Assembly (NCBI RefSeq): GCF_041381155.1
Contig: NC_091134.1
Coordinates: forward strand, 7,701,255 to 7,765,254
DNA length: 64,000 bases
Direction: 5' to 3'
From: Argopecten irradians
Lineage: Eukaryota > Mollusca > Bivalvia > Pectinida > Pectinidae
Under the pieces are notes generated by a model that did not search any database, was not told the origin of the DNA, and worked only from the letters and a program-made list of their open reading frames with translations. Shown piece by piece: positions 22,376 through 35,509 of this stretch (positions are counted from its first letter, which is position 1; each line of letters begins with the position of its first letter). The position numbers and the translations under genes were made by a program.

Positions 22376-24409
22376 AAGAGCAATAAGCCATTTAGACACA
22401 GTAAAATCATTGCTTTTATACATGGTAAATACGTCGATACACAAGACTGTCACATGAAATCTGTTAAATTTGAATAATTTGGTTATGAATTGGCATTCAT
22501 TAGCAAATCTGATGAAAGGAGAGTTAATATATTACCTAATACTAGTAATGAATTCATGATTTGTATGCGAAAGATTGTTAGTTGTCCGCAATAACAAGAA
22601 AATTCTTTATTATACTGATTAATGTTGTTCATCTATGAGTAATTATTTACCCGTTGAAAACTGGTACAAAGAATGAGGTATGGCGCATATCGGCCCGTTT
22701 CGTTACTGTTAATTGCAGTAGCTAATTAATGAAATGGCGTTTTCCCTAATTAATTTTTTTTTTCACAGAACGCATCAGAGGACCGACTTATGACTCATTT
22801 TAATTTAGTGTACTAAAACATAACTTTAATTATATCCGAAAAAGTGGTCATCCGATGTACCCGTACGGAAAATGGGGAAAAAACGTGTTTACTTATATTT
22901 TTAACTTAACAATTAATCTCTTTGTTATCATATGGAAATATGTTGATAAAATGTAATGTTATCTGATTAACATATCCTGTTATGAACTATATATATTTTA
23001 CATATCCAATATCACTTTTAAACATTGAGTCGAAACAATCCCGGTAGGGAAAGGTGTTCACTATCTGTATGCCAATTATAACACCAGTATAATGTGATGT
23101 ATGTAAAGTATCGCGTACAAATTTTATTCCTGTTTTTCAGTGTCCCATAAACCGAATACGACTAGACATCATTTCTCTTTAAAAAATGGATGCTATGGAT
23201 TTATTTCGTACTGTGATTTTGAAATGTGATAGGTTGTATAATATATAACAAATGTTATAACTTTACTTCTTTGATTCTTTGAGCGTTAAAATGTCTTGAA
23301 GACTGTCAGCACACGGCATATTAAATACCATTTTGTTGCATTTTTATTTTTGTAAATGCAACAATTATCCGATTTGTATCAAAATAGTGACTTTTTGTAA
23401 ATATGAATATTGAAATAATCATGATTTACCTAAAACATTCCGAAACTTTTCTTTTAGAGCGATTATGGCAAGTCATGCAAATGTTTGCAAAATTTGTTCA
23501 TACAAATTATCGAATGTATATATCAAACATTGCACATATATTTGAGTAAATATTGAACATATATATCAATTATGGACCTTTGTTGAGGTCCAAATAATGT
23601 TATAACGCCGGAGTCCATATGCTATATATTGAACTTCACATGACCATGTATTAGCCAATGAAAATAATGCAAAATCGGAGCATATCTAATATCAGAGACA
23701 TATATAATTCAATTTGTTATCTATACCGCTGCTAATATGTATATATATCGCATATATATATGAAAATTATTGAACATATATATTATCACACCATATGTTT
23801 TGAAAAATATTGAACATATACATGTATTTTTCATGCAATGAATATTTATATTTTTGAATTTTGAAACATTTCACTTGCCATAAGCGATTTCCTCGTTCGT
23901 TAAACGTATCCCATCCTATTTTTTTACGTTACCTGCCTACATTACATACATTTCTTTCATAGAACATATAGTATTAGCAATGGTGTGTACTCTCCGCACA
24001 TATTTTTGCATCCATTGCATTTAACTGCCTCAAAAGAAAACAATGATCTTGTAACATCTCTAACTTGGATACTTTTTATGTTTTACATTTCATTTAATTA
24101 GAGACCATGATATAATACAAAATGAATCAACATTATTATATAATAACAAAATGTCTCTCATGTTTTACTCCTCTGGTAACAATCTATTGAAAACCACTTA
24201 ATTTTCGTTGGATGAAAAATGTCCGATTATTTCGTGAGATACAAATGTAGCACCAACACGAATAATTGTATACGCGAAAATAAAATGGTTTAAGGTCCTG
24301 TAATTTTAATAACTTTAACATCGACGTCATATTATTAATTAACTTTGCGGCATGAATGTATTTCTAGTCACTTACTGGCAGTAATAATCTACATGTCGGT
24401 AATCAATCT

Positions 24410-24428
24410 CTCCCAGAGTGCATTGCGG
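24410..24428 (+). promoter_or_regulatory. ZNF143/THAP11-like motif upstream of helicase copy 1
   Basis: The 19-mer ctcccagagtgcattgcgg closely resembles the ZNF143 (Staf) binding motif used in TATA-less animal promoters. It lies about 360 bases upstream of the helicase ATG, and recurs in the other two copies at 28102-28120 and 31876-31894. A fourth copy lies on the minus strand at 37982-38000. It probably marks the helicase promoter. Confidence 0.5.
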
Positions 24429-24787
24429 TTACCCTTCATTACCTCTGTAAACGGCTCACGCCATTTCAAGATTCTTGAAAAACGTATTTGTGGCATGTAA
24501 TATTTTTTTTTGCTATGTATCAATTTCCTCTTGTGTCAGTTACCTTCATTTGATAATAATTTACTTTGAGAAGTATTTATATCAATTTAGAAAATCATTA
24601 TTAGTATGGATTACATTGCGGAGGAGTATTTGTGAGTAAATAGTCTTGTTTGTAAACATTCTTGGCTCGAGTTGTCGTTGATGTACAAGTGTACTTTTCG
24701 TTCGTCACCCACCAGTTACCGAAGCTGCGAGATAACCGTTTATTTCACCTAAAACGTATATATATATATGATTGTGAGTTCAGCGAG

Positions 24788-25314
24788 ATGGCCACCAAAG
24801 ATATTCTGAACAAAATGGTAAGTGATTATGAACCTGGCCTGGTTTTAAAAGAAAAAGCAAGTGAGGCATTAGAGTGTTTATGTAATGAAAGGTGCGACTT
24901 ACTGGTTAATTTACCTGTTGGTTATGGTAAAAGTATAATCTTTCACCTACTGCCAAAACTATTCATTGACACCACATGTTCAAACCCTATCATTGTCGTT
25001 GTTTCACCACTGAATATCATTCAAAAAGACCAATTGGAATCGCTGAAAAAGCGTGGAATTTCAGCTTGCAAACTGGACATAAAAACTTAAGTTGATGAAA
25101 CTACGGATACACTAGATGATGTTGATCTTGAAAAGTATGATGTTAAATGTGATGTCCCTCTTACAACTGTGATCAACGGGGAATATTCAATTATTTTGTA
25201 TCATCCAGAGGCTCTTCTCAATACTACTGAAGGGAAAGGATTATTGTCCAACGAGAGATTTACCCATAACGCCAAAGCTATTGTCATTGATGAATGCCAC
25301 ATTATCCAGAAATG
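24788..25314 (+). pseudogene. RecQ-like superfamily 2 helicase, 5' exon, copy 1
   Basis: The likely start is the ATG at 24788 (context gcgagATGG); the open frame also extends upstream without an ATG. The frame encodes a Walker A motif (LPVGYGKSIIFHLLP), motif Ia (VVSPLNIIQKDQLESLKKRG) and, further on, motif II (IVIDECHIIQKW, DExH type). This order fits the N-terminal RecA domain of RecQ-like helicases, which unwind DNA with ATP. One in-frame TAA (25088-25090) separates motifs Ia and II, giving a 100-residue product. Coding character continues past it to 25314, where tg|gttagt is a plausible splice donor. No later exon is present, so this is a fragment. The same stop in all three copies shows it predates the duplication. 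Confidence 0.7.
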
Positions 25315-25874
25315 GTTAGTGTTAGATCATTTTATATAATTTATGGTTGTTGAACCTAACTTAAAGCCCAAATGGATGATACCAGGGTAAGTCTTTCACT
25401 TCAAAACTGTTTTTATGTTACTTGATGTTATTAGAGGACCATGTGTAGTGAATGTCACCACAATTTAGCTTTTTCAACTGAAATGAAAAACTGGGCCGCA
25501 ACAGAAATCTAAGTTCTGAAGAATTTCAGGTGTAATTTGACCCTGTTCGCCGCCACCTATCAGTCCATGGGAGTCGGATGATATATCACTGTAATCTCTT
25601 GTGGACAAATTCAATACAGGTAAAATTAATATTGGAATAAACATTTCACACTTAACAACGTGTCACCTGAGGTTAGAAATATTCTTTGTCATGATCATCA
25701 GTCCCCTTGGAGAGGCAAATTTTTATGGCAAATCTAGCAATGGAATTTAACTGCAACATATAGATCACTGAAATGAGTTTATTGCGTTTCTAAAAAGAAG
25801 AAAAATATATATAGAAATTAAAAAAGAGGACATTGAAGGACAGATTAACAAAATATGACCTCAGATGCATAAAA
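25315..25874. other. Putative intron start and 3' part of unit 1
   Basis: AT-rich sequence after the helicase exon; no further helicase motifs (III to VI) were recognised. It ends at the unit boundary. Confidence 0.5.
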
Positions 25875-26052
25875 AACTTACATTCCTGATTGTACCCGTG
25901 CTATACAACATATATAACCTACATCCCTGACTGTAACCGTCACATAAAACATGTATAACTTACATCCCTGACTGTACTCGTGCTGTACAACGTATCTAAC
26001 TTACATCCCTGACTGTACGCGAGCTATACAACATATATAACTTACATCCCTG
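25875..26052 (+). repeat. Minisatellite block at the head of unit 2
   Basis: Four to five ~41-base units, apparently identical to those at 22188-22370 in unit 1. Confidence 0.9.
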
Positions 26053-28479
26053 TTGGCAGACGAAGAGCAATAAGCCATTTAGACACAGTAAAATCATTGC
26101 TTTTATACATGGTAAATACGTCGATACACAAGACTGTCACATGAAATCTGTTAAATTTGAATAATTTGGTTATGAATTGGCATTCATTAGCAAATCTGAT
26201 GAAAGGAGAGTTAATATATTACCTAATACTAGTAATGAATTCATGATTTGTATGCGAAAGATTGTTAGTTGTCCGCAATAACAAGAAAATTCTTTATTAT
26301 ACTGATTAATGTTGTTCATCTATGAGTAATTATTTACCCGTTGAAAACTGGTACAAAGAATGAGGTATGGCGCATATCGGCCCGTTTCGTTACTGTTAAT
26401 TGCAGTAGCTAATTAATGAAATGGCGTTTTCCCTAATTAATTTTTTTTTTCACAGAACGCATCAGAGGACCGACTTATGACTCATTTTAATTTAGTGTAC
26501 TAAAACATAACTTTAATTATATCCGAAAAAGTGGTCATCCGATGTACCCGTACGGAAAATGGGGAAAAAACGTGTTTACTTATATTTTTAACTTAACAAT
26601 TAATCTCTTTGTTATCATATGGAAATATGTTGATAAAATGTAATGTTATCTGATTAACATATCCTGTTATGAACTATATATATTTTACATATCCAATATC
26701 ACTTTTAAACATTGAGTCGAAACAATCCCGGTAGGGAAAGGTGTTCACTATCTGTATGCCAATTATAACACCAGTATAATGTGATGTATGTAAAGTATCG
26801 CGTACAAATTTTATTCCTGTTTTTCAGTGTCCCATAAACCGAATACGACTAGACATCATTTCTCTTTAAAAAATGGATGCTATGGATTTATTTCGTACTG
26901 TGATTTTGAAATGTGATAGGTTGTATAATATATAACAAATGTTATAACTTTACTTCTTTGATTCTTTGAGCGTTAAAATGTCTTGAAGACTGTCAGCACA
27001 CGGCATATTAAATACCATTTTGTTGCATTTTTATTTTTGTAAATGCAACAATTATCCGATTTGTATCAAAAATAGTGACTTTTTGTAAATATGAATATTG
27101 AAATAATCATGATTTACCTAAAACATTCCGAAACTTTTCTTTTAGAGCGATTATGGCAAGTCATGCAAATGTTTGCAAAATTTGTTCATACAAATTATCG
27201 AATGTATATATCAAACATTGCACATATATTTGAGTAAATATTGAACATATATATCAATTATGGACCTTTGTTGAGGTCCAAATAATGTTATAACGCCGGA
27301 GTCCATATGCTATATATTGAACTTCACATGACCATGTATTAGCCAATGAAAATAATGCAAAATCGGAGCATATCTAATATCAGAGACATATATAATTCAA
27401 TTTGTTATCTATACCGCTGCTAATATGTATATATATCGCATATATATATGAAAAATTATTGAACATATATATATTATCACACCATATGTTTTGAAAAATA
27501 TTGAACATATACATGTATTTTTCATGCAATGAATATTTATATTTTTGAATTTTGAAACATTTCACTTGCCATAAGCGATTTCCTCGTTCGTTAAACGTAT
27601 CCCATCCTATTTTTTTACGTTACCTGCCTACATTACATACATTTCTTTCATAGAACATATAGTATTAGCAATGGTGTGTACTCTCCGCACATATTTTTGC
27701 ATCCATTGCATTTAACTGCCTCAAAAGAAAACAATGATCTTGTAACATCTCTAACTTGGATACTTTTTATGTTTTACATTTCATTTAATTAGAGACCATG
27801 ATATAATACAAAATGAATCAACATTATTATATAATAACAAAATGTCTCTCATGTTTTACTCCTCTGGTAACAATCTATTGAAAACCACTTAATTTTCGTT
27901 GGATGAAAAATGTCCGATTATTTCGTGAGATACAAATGTAGCACCAACACGAATAATTGTATACGCGAAAATAAAAATGGTTTAAGGTCCTGTAATTTTA
28001 ATAACTTTAACATCGACGTCATATTATTAATTAACTTTGCGGCATGAATGTATTTCTAGTCACTTACTGGCAGTAATAATCTACATGTCGGTAATCAATC
28101 TCTCCCAGAGTGCATTGCGGTTACCCTTCATTACCTCTGTAAACGGCTCACGCCATTTCAAGATTCTTGAAAAACGTATTTGTGGCATGTAATATTTTTT
28201 TTTGCTATGTATCAATTTCCTCTTGTGTCAGTTACCTTCATTTGATAATAATTTACTTTGAGAAGTATTTATATCAATTTAGAAAATCATTATTAGTATG
28301 GATTACATTGCGGAGGAGTATTTGTGAGTAAATAGTCTTGTTTGTAAACATTCTTGGCTCGAGTTGTCGTTGATGTACAAGTGTACTTTTCGTTCGTCAC
28401 CCACCAGTTACCGAAGCTGCGAGATAACCGTTTATTTCACCTAAAACGTATATATATATATGATTGTGAGTTCAGCGAG

Positions 28480-29006
28480 ATGGCCACCAAAGATATTCTG
28501 AACAAAATGGTAAGTGATTATGAACCTGGCCTGGTTTTAAAAGAAAAAGCAAGTGAGGCATTAGAGTGTTTATGTAATGAAAGGTGCGACTTACTGGTTA
28601 ATTTACCTGTTGGTTATGGTAAAAGTATAATCTTTCACCTACTGCCAAAACTATTCATTGACACCACATGTTCAAACCCTATCATTGTCGTTGTTTCACC
28701 ACTGAATATCATTCAAAAAGACCAATTGGAATCGCTGAAAAAGCGTGGAATTTCAGCTTGCAAACTGGACATAAAAACTTAAGTTGATGAAACTACGGAT
28801 ACACTAGATGATGTTGATCTTGAAAAGTATGATGTTAAATGTGATGTCCCTCTTACAACTGTGATCAACGGGGAATATTCAATTATTTTGTATCATCCAG
28901 AGGCTCTTCTCAATACTACTGAAGGGAAAGGATTATTGTCCAACGAGAGATTTACCCATAACGCCAAAGCTATTGTCATTGATGAATGCCACATTATCCA
29001 GAAATG
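28480..29006 (+). pseudogene. RecQ-like helicase 5' exon, copy 2
   Basis: Same exon as at 24788, with Walker A, motif Ia, the shared in-frame TAA (28780-28782) and then the DECH box. It is preceded by the ZNF143-like motif at 28102-28120. No coding difference from copy 1 was noticed. Confidence 0.7.
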
Positions 29007-29164
29007 GTTAGTGTTAGATCATTTTATATAATTTATGGTTGTTGAACCTAACTTAAAGCCCAAATGGATGATACCAGGGTAAGTCTTTCACTTCAAAACT
29101 GTTTTTATGTTACTTGATGTTATTAGAGGACCATGTGTAGTGAATGTCACCACAATTTAGCTTT

Positions 29165-29600
29165 TTCAAACTGAATTTAAAAACAGAGGGGCTCGCAAAA
29201 AGATAATCAAAGTTCTGAAGAATTTCAGGTTGTAATTTGACCCTGATTCGCCGCCACCTATCAGTACTTGGGGAGTCTCCTCCAGATGATTTATCAATGT
29301 AATCTCTTTGTGGACTAAAAACACTTATAACAAGGTTAAAAGTATATATTGGATACATAACGCATATACACACTTAACACAAAATACGACCGGGGGGGGG
29401 GGGTGGGGGGGTGTCCAACTGTGGTTAAGATATAGATTCTTTGGTTCAATGATCATCAGTCACCTTGGAATAGGCACAATTTTTATGGCTAATCTTGACA
29501 ATGAGAATTGTAAACTGCTACATATTAGATCACATGAAATGAGTTTATTGAGTATCTAAAAACGAAGAAAAAACAAGTAATATTTAGAACATTTAAAAAA
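29165..29600. other. Divergent patch unique to unit 2
   Basis: Corresponding stretches of units 1 and 3 (25465-25825, 32935-33295) agree with each other. Here the sequence is longer and scattered with extra bases, and contains a G run at about 29391-29411. Recognisable common words remain (aagttctgaagaatttcagg, gccgccacctatcag), so the region is homologous but altered. Confidence 0.75.
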
Positions 29601-29653
29601 TAAAGAGGACATTGAAGGACAGATTAACAAAATATGACCTCAGATGCATAAAA

Positions 29654-29832
29654 AACTTACATTCCTGATTGTACCCGTGCTATACAACATATATAACCTA
29701 CATCCCTGACTGTAACCGTCACATAAAACATGTATAACTTACATCCCTGACTGTACTCGTGCTGTACAACGTATCTAACTTACATCCCTGACTGTACGCG
29801 AGCTATACAACATATATAACTTACATCCCTGT
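29654..29832 (+). repeat. Minisatellite block at the head of unit 3
   Basis: Four to five ~41-base units, apparently identical to the blocks heading units 1 and 2. Confidence 0.9.
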
Positions 29833-32253
29833 TGGCAGACGAAGAGCAATAAGCCATTTAGACACAGTAAAATCATTGCTTTTATACATGGTAAATACGT
29901 CGATACACAAGACTGTCACATGAAATCTGTTAAATTTGAATAATTTGGTTATGAATTGGCATTCATTAGCAAATCTGATGAAAGGAGAGTTAATATATTA
30001 CCTAATACTAGTAATGAATTCATGATTTGTATGCGAAAGATTGTTAGTTGTCCGCAATAACAAGAAAATTCTTTATTATACTGATTAATGTTGTTCATCT
30101 ATGAGTAATTATTTACCCGTTGAAAACTGGTACAAAGAATGAGGTATGGCGCATATCGGCCCGTTTCGTTACTGTTAATTGCAGTAGCTAATTAATGAAA
30201 TGGCGTTTTCCCTAATTAATTTTTTTTTTCACAGAACGCATCAGAGGACCGACTTATGACTCATTTTAATTTAGTGTACTAAAACATAACTTTAATTATA
30301 TCCGAAAAAGTGGTCATCCGATGTACCCGTACGGAAAATGGGGAAAAAACGTGTTTACTTATATTTTTAACTTAACAATTAATCTCTTTGTTATCATATG
30401 GAAATATGTTGATAAAATGTAATGTTATCTGATTAACATATCCTGTTATGAACTATATATATTTTACATATCCAATATCACTTTTAAACATTGAGTCGAA
30501 ACAATCCCGGTAGGGAAAGGTGTTCACTATCTGTATGCCAATTATAACACCAGTATAATGTGATGTATGTAAAGTATCGCGTACAAATTTTATTCCTGTT
30601 TTTCAGTGTCCCATAAACCGAATACGACTAGACATCATTTCTCTTTAAAAAATGGATGCTATGGATTTATTTCGTACTGTGATTTTGAAATGTGATAGGT
30701 TGTATAATATATAACAAATGTTATAACTTTACTTCTTTGATTCTTTGAGCGTTAAAATGTCTTGAAGACTGTCAGCACACGGCATATTAAATACCATTTT
30801 GTTGCATTTTTATTTTTGTAAATGCAACAATTATCCGATTTGTATCAAAATAGTGACTTTTTGTAAATATGAATATTGAAATAATCATGATTTACCTAAA
30901 ACATTCCGAAACTTTTCTTTTAGAGCGATTATGGCAAGTCATGCAAATGTTTGCAAAATTTGTTCATACAAATTATCGAATGTATATATCAAACATTGCA
31001 CATATATTTGAGTAAATATTGAACATATATATCAATTATGGACCTTTGTTGAGGTCCAAATAATGTTATAACGCCGGAGTCCATATGCTATATATTGAAC
31101 TTCACATGACCATGTATTAGCCAATGAAAATAATGCAAAATCGGAGCATATCTAATATCAGAGACATATATAATTCAATTTGTTATCTATACCGCTGCTA
31201 ATATGTATATATATCGCATATATATATGAAAATTATTGAACATATATATTATCACACCATATGTTTTGAAAAATATTGAACATATACATGTATTTTTCAT
31301 GCAATGAATATTTATATTTTTGAATTTTGAAACATTTCACTTGCCATAAGCGATTTCCTCGTTCGTTAAACGTATCCCATCCTATTTTTTTACGTTACCT
31401 GCCTACATTACATACATTTCTTTCATAGAACATATAGTATTAGCAATGGTGTGTACTCTCCGCACATATTTTTGCATCCATTGCATTTAACTGCCTCAAA
31501 AGAAAACAATGATCTTGTAACATCTCTAACTTGGATACTTTTTATGTTTTACATTTCATTTAATTAGAGACCATGATATAATACAAAATGAATCAACATT
31601 ATTATATAATAACAAAATGTCTCTCATGTTTTACTCCTCTGGTAACAATCTATTGAAAACCACTTAATTTTCGTTGGATGAAAAATGTCCGATTATTTCG
31701 TGAGATACAAATGTAGCACCAACACGAATAATTGTATACGCGAAAATAAAATGGTTTAAGGTCCTGTAATTTTAATAACTTTAACATCGACGTCATATTA
31801 TTAATTAACTTTGCGGCATGAATGTATTTCTAGTCACTTACTGGCAGTAATAATCTACATGTCGGTAATCAATCTCTCCCAGAGTGCATTGCGGTTACCC
31901 TTCATTACCTCTGTAAACGGCTCACGCCATTTCAAGATTCTTGAAAAACGTATTTGTGGCATGTAATATTTTTTTTTGCTATGTATCAATTTCCTCTTGT
32001 GTCAGTTACCTTCATTTGATAATAATTTACTTTGAGAAGTATTTATATCAATTTAGAAAATCATTATTAGTATGGATTACATTGCGGAGGAGTATTTGTG
32101 AGTAAATAGTCTTGTTTGTAAACATTCTTGGCTCGAGTTGTCGTTGATGTACAAGTGTACTTTTCGTTCGTCACCCACCAGTTACCGAAGCTGCGAGATA
32201 ACCGTTTATTTCACCTAAAACGTATATATATATATGATTGTGAGTTCAGCGAG

Positions 32254-32780
32254 ATGGCCACCAAAGATATTCTGAACAAAATGGTAAGTGATTATGAACC
32301 TGGCCTGGTTTTAAAAGAAAAAGCAAGTGAGGCATTAGAGTGTTTATGTAATGAAAGGTGCGACTTACTGGTTAATTTACCTGTTGGTTATGGTAAAAGT
32401 ATAATCTTTCACCTACTGCCAAAACTATTCATTGACACCACATGTTCAAACCCTATCATTGTCGTTGTTTCACCACTGAATATCATTCAAAAAGACCAAT
32501 TGGAATCGCTGAAAAAGCGTGGAATTTCAGCTTGCAAACTGGACATAAAAACTTAAGTTGATGAAACTACGGATACACTAGATGATGTTGATCTTGAAAA
32601 GTATGATGTTAAATGTGATGTCCCTCTTACAACTGTGATCAACGGGGAATATTCAATTATTTTGTATCATCCAGAGGCTCTTCTCAATACTACTGAAGGG
32701 AAAGGATTATTGTCCAACGAGAGATTTACCCATAACGCCAAAGCTATTGTCATTGATGAATGCCACATTATCCAGAAATG
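32254..32780 (+). pseudogene. RecQ-like helicase 5' exon, copy 3
   Basis: Same exon as at 24788, including the in-frame TAA (32554-32556) and the later DECH motif, with the ZNF143-like motif at 31876-31894. Unit 3 ends at about 33342, again without further helicase exons. Confidence 0.7.
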
Positions 32781-33342
32781 GTTAGTGTTAGATCATTTTA
32801 TATAATTTATGGTTGTTGAACCTAACTTAAAGCCCAAATGGATGATACCAGGGTAAGTCTTTCACTTCAAAACTGTTTTTATGTTACTTGATGTTATTAG
32901 AGGACCATGTGTAGTGAATGTCACCACAATTTAGCTTTTTCAACTGAAATGAAAAACTGGGCCGCAACAGAAATCTAAGTTCTGAAGAATTTCAGGTGTA
33001 ATTTGACCCTGTTCGCCGCCACCTATCAGTCCATGGGAGTCGGATGATATATCACTGTAATCTCTTGTGGACAAATTCAATACAGGTAAAATTAATATTG
33101 GAATAAACATTTCACACTTAACAACGTGTCACCTGAGGTTAGAAATATTCTTTGTCATGATCATCAGTCCCCTTGGAGAGGCAAATTTTTATGGCAAATC
33201 TAGCAATGGAATTTAACTGCAACATATAGATCACTGAAATGAGTTTATTGCGTTTCTAAAAAGAAGAAAAATATATATAGAAATTAAAAAAGAGGACATT
33301 GAAGGACAGATTAACAAAATATGACCTCAGATGCATAAAAAA

Positions 33343-34450
33343 TTATGAGCCGGCGGCTGAGAAAAGGGCCCTTAGGGGTCAAAAAAAATATTTTCACTTT
33401 TTTACCTCTTCTGAAAGTACAGATAATGGTGATTAAAATGCTGCAAAAAATCGTTCCCATCTGAATTATTAGCGGCACAGTCGTCTTTTGAATATTGCAG
33501 CCTTTCAAGATCATGATGACGTCGTCAATAATTTTTGTGACGTCGTCTGTATTTTTGACGTCGTGAAATTTTTGACATCAACATTTTCATAGAACATTTA
33601 TATGAACACCTTTCTTGCATATATGGCTTAAGTTTAAATTATTAATACACAGTTGATACATGTACATCATGTACATGTATAGATACACAATGTACATGCA
33701 TGTCGTTCCTCCCATTTTAGTGGAAGGAATTGTCATACAAGACTCTGGTTTTGGCTAGCCAGTGGGCATACTGCATGTTTATGATGAAAGCGTAAATTGG
33801 TTTGGTTAAGATATTGTGTGCGTCTTTCTCTTTTCATGAAATACGTCCAGGGATTCTGGGTTTTGTTTTGTTGAGTTGATTAGGGTTGAAACTATTTAAA
33901 ATCCGACAAACTGCTGTTGGCAATTTGTAACAATGGGACACTTGAAGGAGAAAGAAACTATACCTCTCCATACATGATATTACTTTTTACTTTTAATTCG
34001 GTAATCTGCTGTTCACCTCACTTCTGGTCGATAAAAGCAAGGTCATAATCAAAAGATAAATGATAGCCAGTTTTTTATTGCATGCTATATATTGGAAGTT
34101 TCATGATTAAACAAGCAAATCAATTTGACAGTCATATAAAATTCGAAATTATTCACACAAATTTCGTATTTACAATAATTAATTCATAAAAAATGTTTTG
34201 AATTTTAGTATATATAACATAATATTGACTTAAGCATTGATCACTTTAATAATTGAAATATCAAGCATGAACTAAACTTGAGAGGCATCTGATAATTCAA
34301 ATAAAAAATTGATGACTTTTAAGTCTCAAATGGATTTACTTATGAAATTTTAAAACAATTTTATATTACATGTGGACTAGGAGTGATACATGGCTGCTTC
34401 GTATGCATTCTGAAAATGTAAGCACATGCACATAGGCAAAAAAACATCCC
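33343..34450. other. AT-rich non-coding stretch
   Basis: No gene seen. Near 33510-33565 the word gacgtcgt recurs three times at about 25-base spacing in T-rich sequence. An atgtacatg-rich patch lies at 33658-33702. Confidence 0.5.
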
Positions 34451-34456
34451 ATAGCC

Positions 34457-35110
34457 GAAACATCAAGATCCTATAAACTTCTTGGTGACGACATTGCGCG
34501 TACAGACATAGAAAAAGATTTTGGTGTATATATATTGAGTCCGATCTAACATTTGATCATCATATACCAGGTAAGTGAAAAGATCAAAATCAAGAAGGCC
34601 AATCAGATTTTCGGTATATTACAGAGAACTTTTAATTTTATGAATACAAAGTTTGGTGAGATCACAACTAAACTATGCAAGCTCGGTTTGGGCTCTTTAC
34701 AAGATCAAGGACATTGATATAGACTCGAAGCAGTACGGCAAAGAGCAAATAAAAGCCTTCCTAGCATTGAATAATTTACCATACACAGAAAGACTCAAAA
34801 TTCTAAACATCGCAACACTATCATACTGAAGGATTAAAGGGGGTATGGTTGAATTATATAAAATAACAAATGGAATCTATGATGAAGAGACCTGCTCATT
34901 TTTAAAATTGTGGGATAATGTTGTAACAAGACATAGCAGAATAATGAACACAAGAATGATATTTCGATAGAACGATATGTAATCGAGGATACTACTACGA
35001 AGGAACACTTTTACTATGAGAACAGTAAAGTTATTGAACAGTCTTTCTGAAAAAGTTGTATTGGCTCCTATAATTAACTGTTTTAAAAATAGACTGGATA
35101 AAAAGTGAAA
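34457..35110 (+). pseudogene. CR1/Jockey-like LINE, C-terminal fragment
   Basis: The plus strand, across several frames, reads as the region C-terminal to RT in CR1/Jockey-like LINEs: ITNGIYDEETCSFLKLW, LPYTERLKILNIATLSY, LNYASSVWALYKIKDIDI, and a final segment like SFKNRLDKYW near 35080-35105. Upstream, EKDFGVYI-like wording matches the typical KDLGV segment. Frames change several times and in-frame stops occur, so it is an old 5'-truncated copy. The endonuclease and RT core are absent. Confidence 0.65.
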
Positions 35111-35509
35111 AAAATCAAGATATCCTATTGAACTACAAGGCTTCTATAACCGGAATATGATATAATTAATAATTAATACTTTGAGTCCGGTGAAGAGGAA
35201 CTATTAGTAGTTTCTGTACTGGAAATCTTCTACTATATCTGTATCTATATCTATATGGGACAAAGAATATCTATATATCTACATGTATTACACTTTAATT
35301 TAGTTCTTTTCATGCAAACTTCATCTATAGATAAATTGACTTCCCTTCAATCATAAACTCAACATTTTACCACTTATAAATCTAAAGGATTAAAAAAAGA
35401 TATATACACATGCAGTTACATATAAATTATTACATTCACATGTATTCAAATGTTTGATTTCATTAATACATGTGTAACCCTGTTCACCACAAAGTAATAT
35501 AGTCCATCA
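35111..35509. other. AT-rich stretch, possible LINE 3' UTR
   Basis: Follows the LINE fragment; contains a tatctgtatctatatctata simple-repeat tract near 35238-35258. No gene seen. Confidence 0.4.

Larger units (their letters stand above)
22188..33342 (+). repeat. Three head-to-tail ~3.7-kb units carrying a helicase 5' exon
   Basis: Units run 22188-25874, 25875-29653 and 29654-33342. Each begins with four to five minisatellite units (junction acttacattcctgattgta), then about 2 kb of AT-rich DNA, a ZNF143-like promoter motif and a RecQ-like helicase 5' exon, and ends ...cctcagatgcataaaaa. Units 1 and 3 appear essentially identical. Unit 2 differs by single-base homopolymer changes and by one strongly altered patch at 29165-29600. 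Recent tandem duplication or an assembly artefact are both possible. Confidence 0.9.
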
